From NCBI GenBank assembly GCA_019113915.1, contig DXGM01000039.1, positions 1 to 64,000 on the forward strand: a DNA stretch of 64,000 nt, given 5' to 3'. This stretch comes from Candidatus Gordonibacter avicola (GTDB lineage Bacteria; Actinomycetota; Coriobacteriia; Coriobacteriales; Eggerthellaceae). Shown one piece after another: positions 62,946-64,000 of this stretch; within the stretch, counting starts at the first letter, position 1; the number at the start of each line of letters is the position of its first letter. The notes beneath the pieces were generated by a model, which was not told where the DNA came from, did not search any database, and saw nothing but the letters and a program-made list of their open reading frames with translations. Position numbers and translations under genes: made by a program.

Positions 62946-64000
62946 ATGAATGCTGCTCAGCGCAAACGGCGCCGGGAACGCCGTGAAGCACGGCGCCTGC
63001 TCAAAGCGCGCTTGGACTTGCAGAGCTGCCTCGACTTCGACCACATGAGCGATCCGGCTGTTCTTTCCACCTCGGCGCTCGCTTGCGAAAAAGACGTGCG
63101 GTGGAAGCGAAGCGTGCAAACGTTCATGCTAACGCGCATGAAAAACTGCATCGAATTGTCGGATGAGCTGCGCAGTGGTCGGTATCACAAACGGCCCGCC
63201 AATCATTTTGTGTTGCACGAACGCGGACATGCGCGTTGGATATCGGCGGTGCACTTTCGCGACCGCGTGGTGCAAAAAGCGTACTGTGACCAGTTCCTTA
63301 TCCCAGTGCTTCATCGCGCGGTTGTCTACGACAACACTGCCTCGCAGGTGGGCAAGGGGACCGATTTCGCTCGCGACCGCTTTGCCCTGCATATGGAACA
63401 GGCGCTGCGTCATTTTGGGCCGAAAGCATGGCTGGTCAGCTACGACTTCAAAAGCTATTTCGCCTCCATTGACCCTGGTCGTGCAATGGAAATGATTGCC
63501 TCGGCCACCGCGCCGCTCGTTGCCTGCCAACGTGACCGCGACAATGCCACCAAAATGCTGGAACTGGGTCGTACGTTCATTTGCGAAGAAGAGGGCTTGG
63601 GTCTGGGGAATCAAACAAGTCAGGTGGTGGCCATCGCGTATGCGAGTCCTATCGACCATGCCGTGCGGGAAGTGTGTAGGTGCGGGCTGTCGGGGCGCTA
63701 CATGGATGACAGCTACGCCTTTTGCCGAACGAAGGATGATGCCTATGCGGTGCTTGCCGTGGCGCAAGAGCACGCGCGGCGCTTGGGGTTGGTGCTGCAT
63801 CCTCGAAAGACCCAGGTGGCTCCAGCGGCGCGGCGCCACGTTTATTTGAAAACGGTGTTCTGCCCGCAGCCTGATGGGTCCATTCGCCGTGACATTGCAC
63901 GTGACACCATCAGGCGTTATAAGCGTCACTACAAGGCACTTGTGGGTTTGGTAGCCGCAGGACGCATCCCGGCCGAGGTGCTTGCCGTGAGCGAAGGCTC
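62946..64000 (+). CDS. DGR-type reverse transcriptase (runs off the window)
   Basis: At least 351 residues; no stop before the window end. It copies TR RNA into adenine-mutated cDNA that replaces the VR. Visible RT motifs: HARWISAVHFRDRVVQKAY (early finger blocks), SYDFKSYFASID (motif A, catalytic Asp near 167), GLGLGNQTSQVVA (motif B; the SQ in place of the retroviral SP and the GNxxSQ form are DGR hallmarks), and GRYMDDSYAF (motif C, YMDD, near 252), then HPRKTQ. The Arg-rich N-terminus (QRKRRRERREARR) is probably RNA-binding. There is no maturase or endonuclease domain so far. ATG 62946 is used; a second in-frame possibility was not seen. Confidence 0.96.
   Translation, partial: MNAAQRKRRRERREARRLLKARLDLQSCLDFDHMSDPAVLSTSALACEKDVRWKRSVQTFMLTRMKNCIELSDELRSGRYHKRPANHFVLHERGHARWISAVHFRDRVVQKAYCDQFLIPVLHRAVVYDNTASQVGKGTDFARDRFALHMEQALRHFGPKAWLVSYDFKSYFASIDPGRAMEMIASATAPLVACQRDRDNATKMLELGRTFICEEEGLGLGNQTSQVVAIAYASPIDHAVREVCRCGLSGRYMDDSYAFCRTKDDAYAVLAVAQEHARRLGLVLHPRKTQVAPAARRHVYLKTVFCPQPDGSIRRDIARDTIRRYKRHYKALVGLVAAGRIPAEVLAVSEG

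Larger units (their letters stand above)
56639..64000 (+). mobile_element. Diversity-generating retroelement locus
   Basis: Order: target gene with 3' VR, hairpin, InlB-repeat gene, avd, TR, reverse transcriptase, all on one strand. All parts needed for mutagenic retrohoming are present. It lies in a chromosomal setting next to hipBA, with no phage structural gene in view, so it looks like a host-borne surface-protein diversifier rather than a prophage tropism switch. The right border is outside the window. Confidence 0.95.

Noticed and set aside
62946-64000. Group II intron or retron reverse transcriptase
   Set aside because: Motif B is GNQTSQ and a TR/VR pair with adenine-only differences is present; no intron domain V-like fold or msr/msd region was seen.

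Overview
The window looks like a chromosome segment of a high-GC, anaerobic gut-type actinobacterium of the class Coriobacteriia, probably the Eggerthellaceae (inferred). The reasons are the GC-rich codon use with GTG starts, a class III fructose-1,6-bisphosphatase, a YhgE/Pip pair, ThrH, a DUF3516 helicase, and BspA-type and InlB-B-repeat secreted proteins. No rRNA, tRNA, CRISPR array or phage structural gene was seen. The genus is not decided by the sequence.

Layout. 1-9.3 kb: HEAT-like protein, aconitase, a large membrane protein, the rplJ-rplL operon with its L10 leader, and a DUF4013 membrane protein pair. 9.3-16 kb: LysR/EamA divergent pair, NdpA-like nucleoid protein, EttA, a small Xre/zinc-ribbon regulator, ThrH and an alkyltransferase. 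16-25 kb: Ski2-like helicase, an amino-acid-type binding lipoprotein next to a giant double-sensor MscS channel, and an ABC exporter. 25-31 kb: a nucleotidyltransferase-like gene, an AT-rich RloA/RloB-type defence pair, NADP-type isocitrate dehydrogenase, and an SOS-controlled Y-family polymerase/YolD pair. 31-46 kb: FAD/Rieske oxidoreductase, two YhgE/Pip proteins, a short UvrA paralogue, Tex, an ArsC/Spx-like protein, Fbp and Tag. 46-56.5 kb: Fic protein, a small acidic protein, an ABC-2-like protein with divergent TetR, a DUF234 ATPase, a GMP synthase lacking its amidotransferase half, an Xre regulator pair, a uracil/xanthine permease and hipBA.

The outstanding system is at the right end (56.6-64 kb, continuing beyond the window): a diversity-generating retroelement (DGR). 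A secreted BspA-LRR/C-type-lectin-like (DUF6273) protein ends in a variable repeat (VR, 59711-59853). A template repeat (TR, 62521-62663) lies 2,810 bp downstream, between an avd-like gene and a reverse transcriptase that carries the DGR-type GNQTSQ motif and YMDD. TR and VR differ at 12 of 143 positions and every difference is at a TR adenine (12 of 38 adenines, 0 of 105 other bases). In addition, the signal peptide of the target is separated from its body by a G10 tract that puts them out of frame in this copy. Loss of one G would join them, so the DGR target may also be phase-variable. An InlB-repeat secreted protein gene with two nearly identical 222-bp repeats sits inside the cassette.

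The intergenic regions hold a family of nested palindromic repeats (five sites), three copies of a 19-bp palindrome, and a 471-bp element with 37-bp inverted ends that contains one copy of each.
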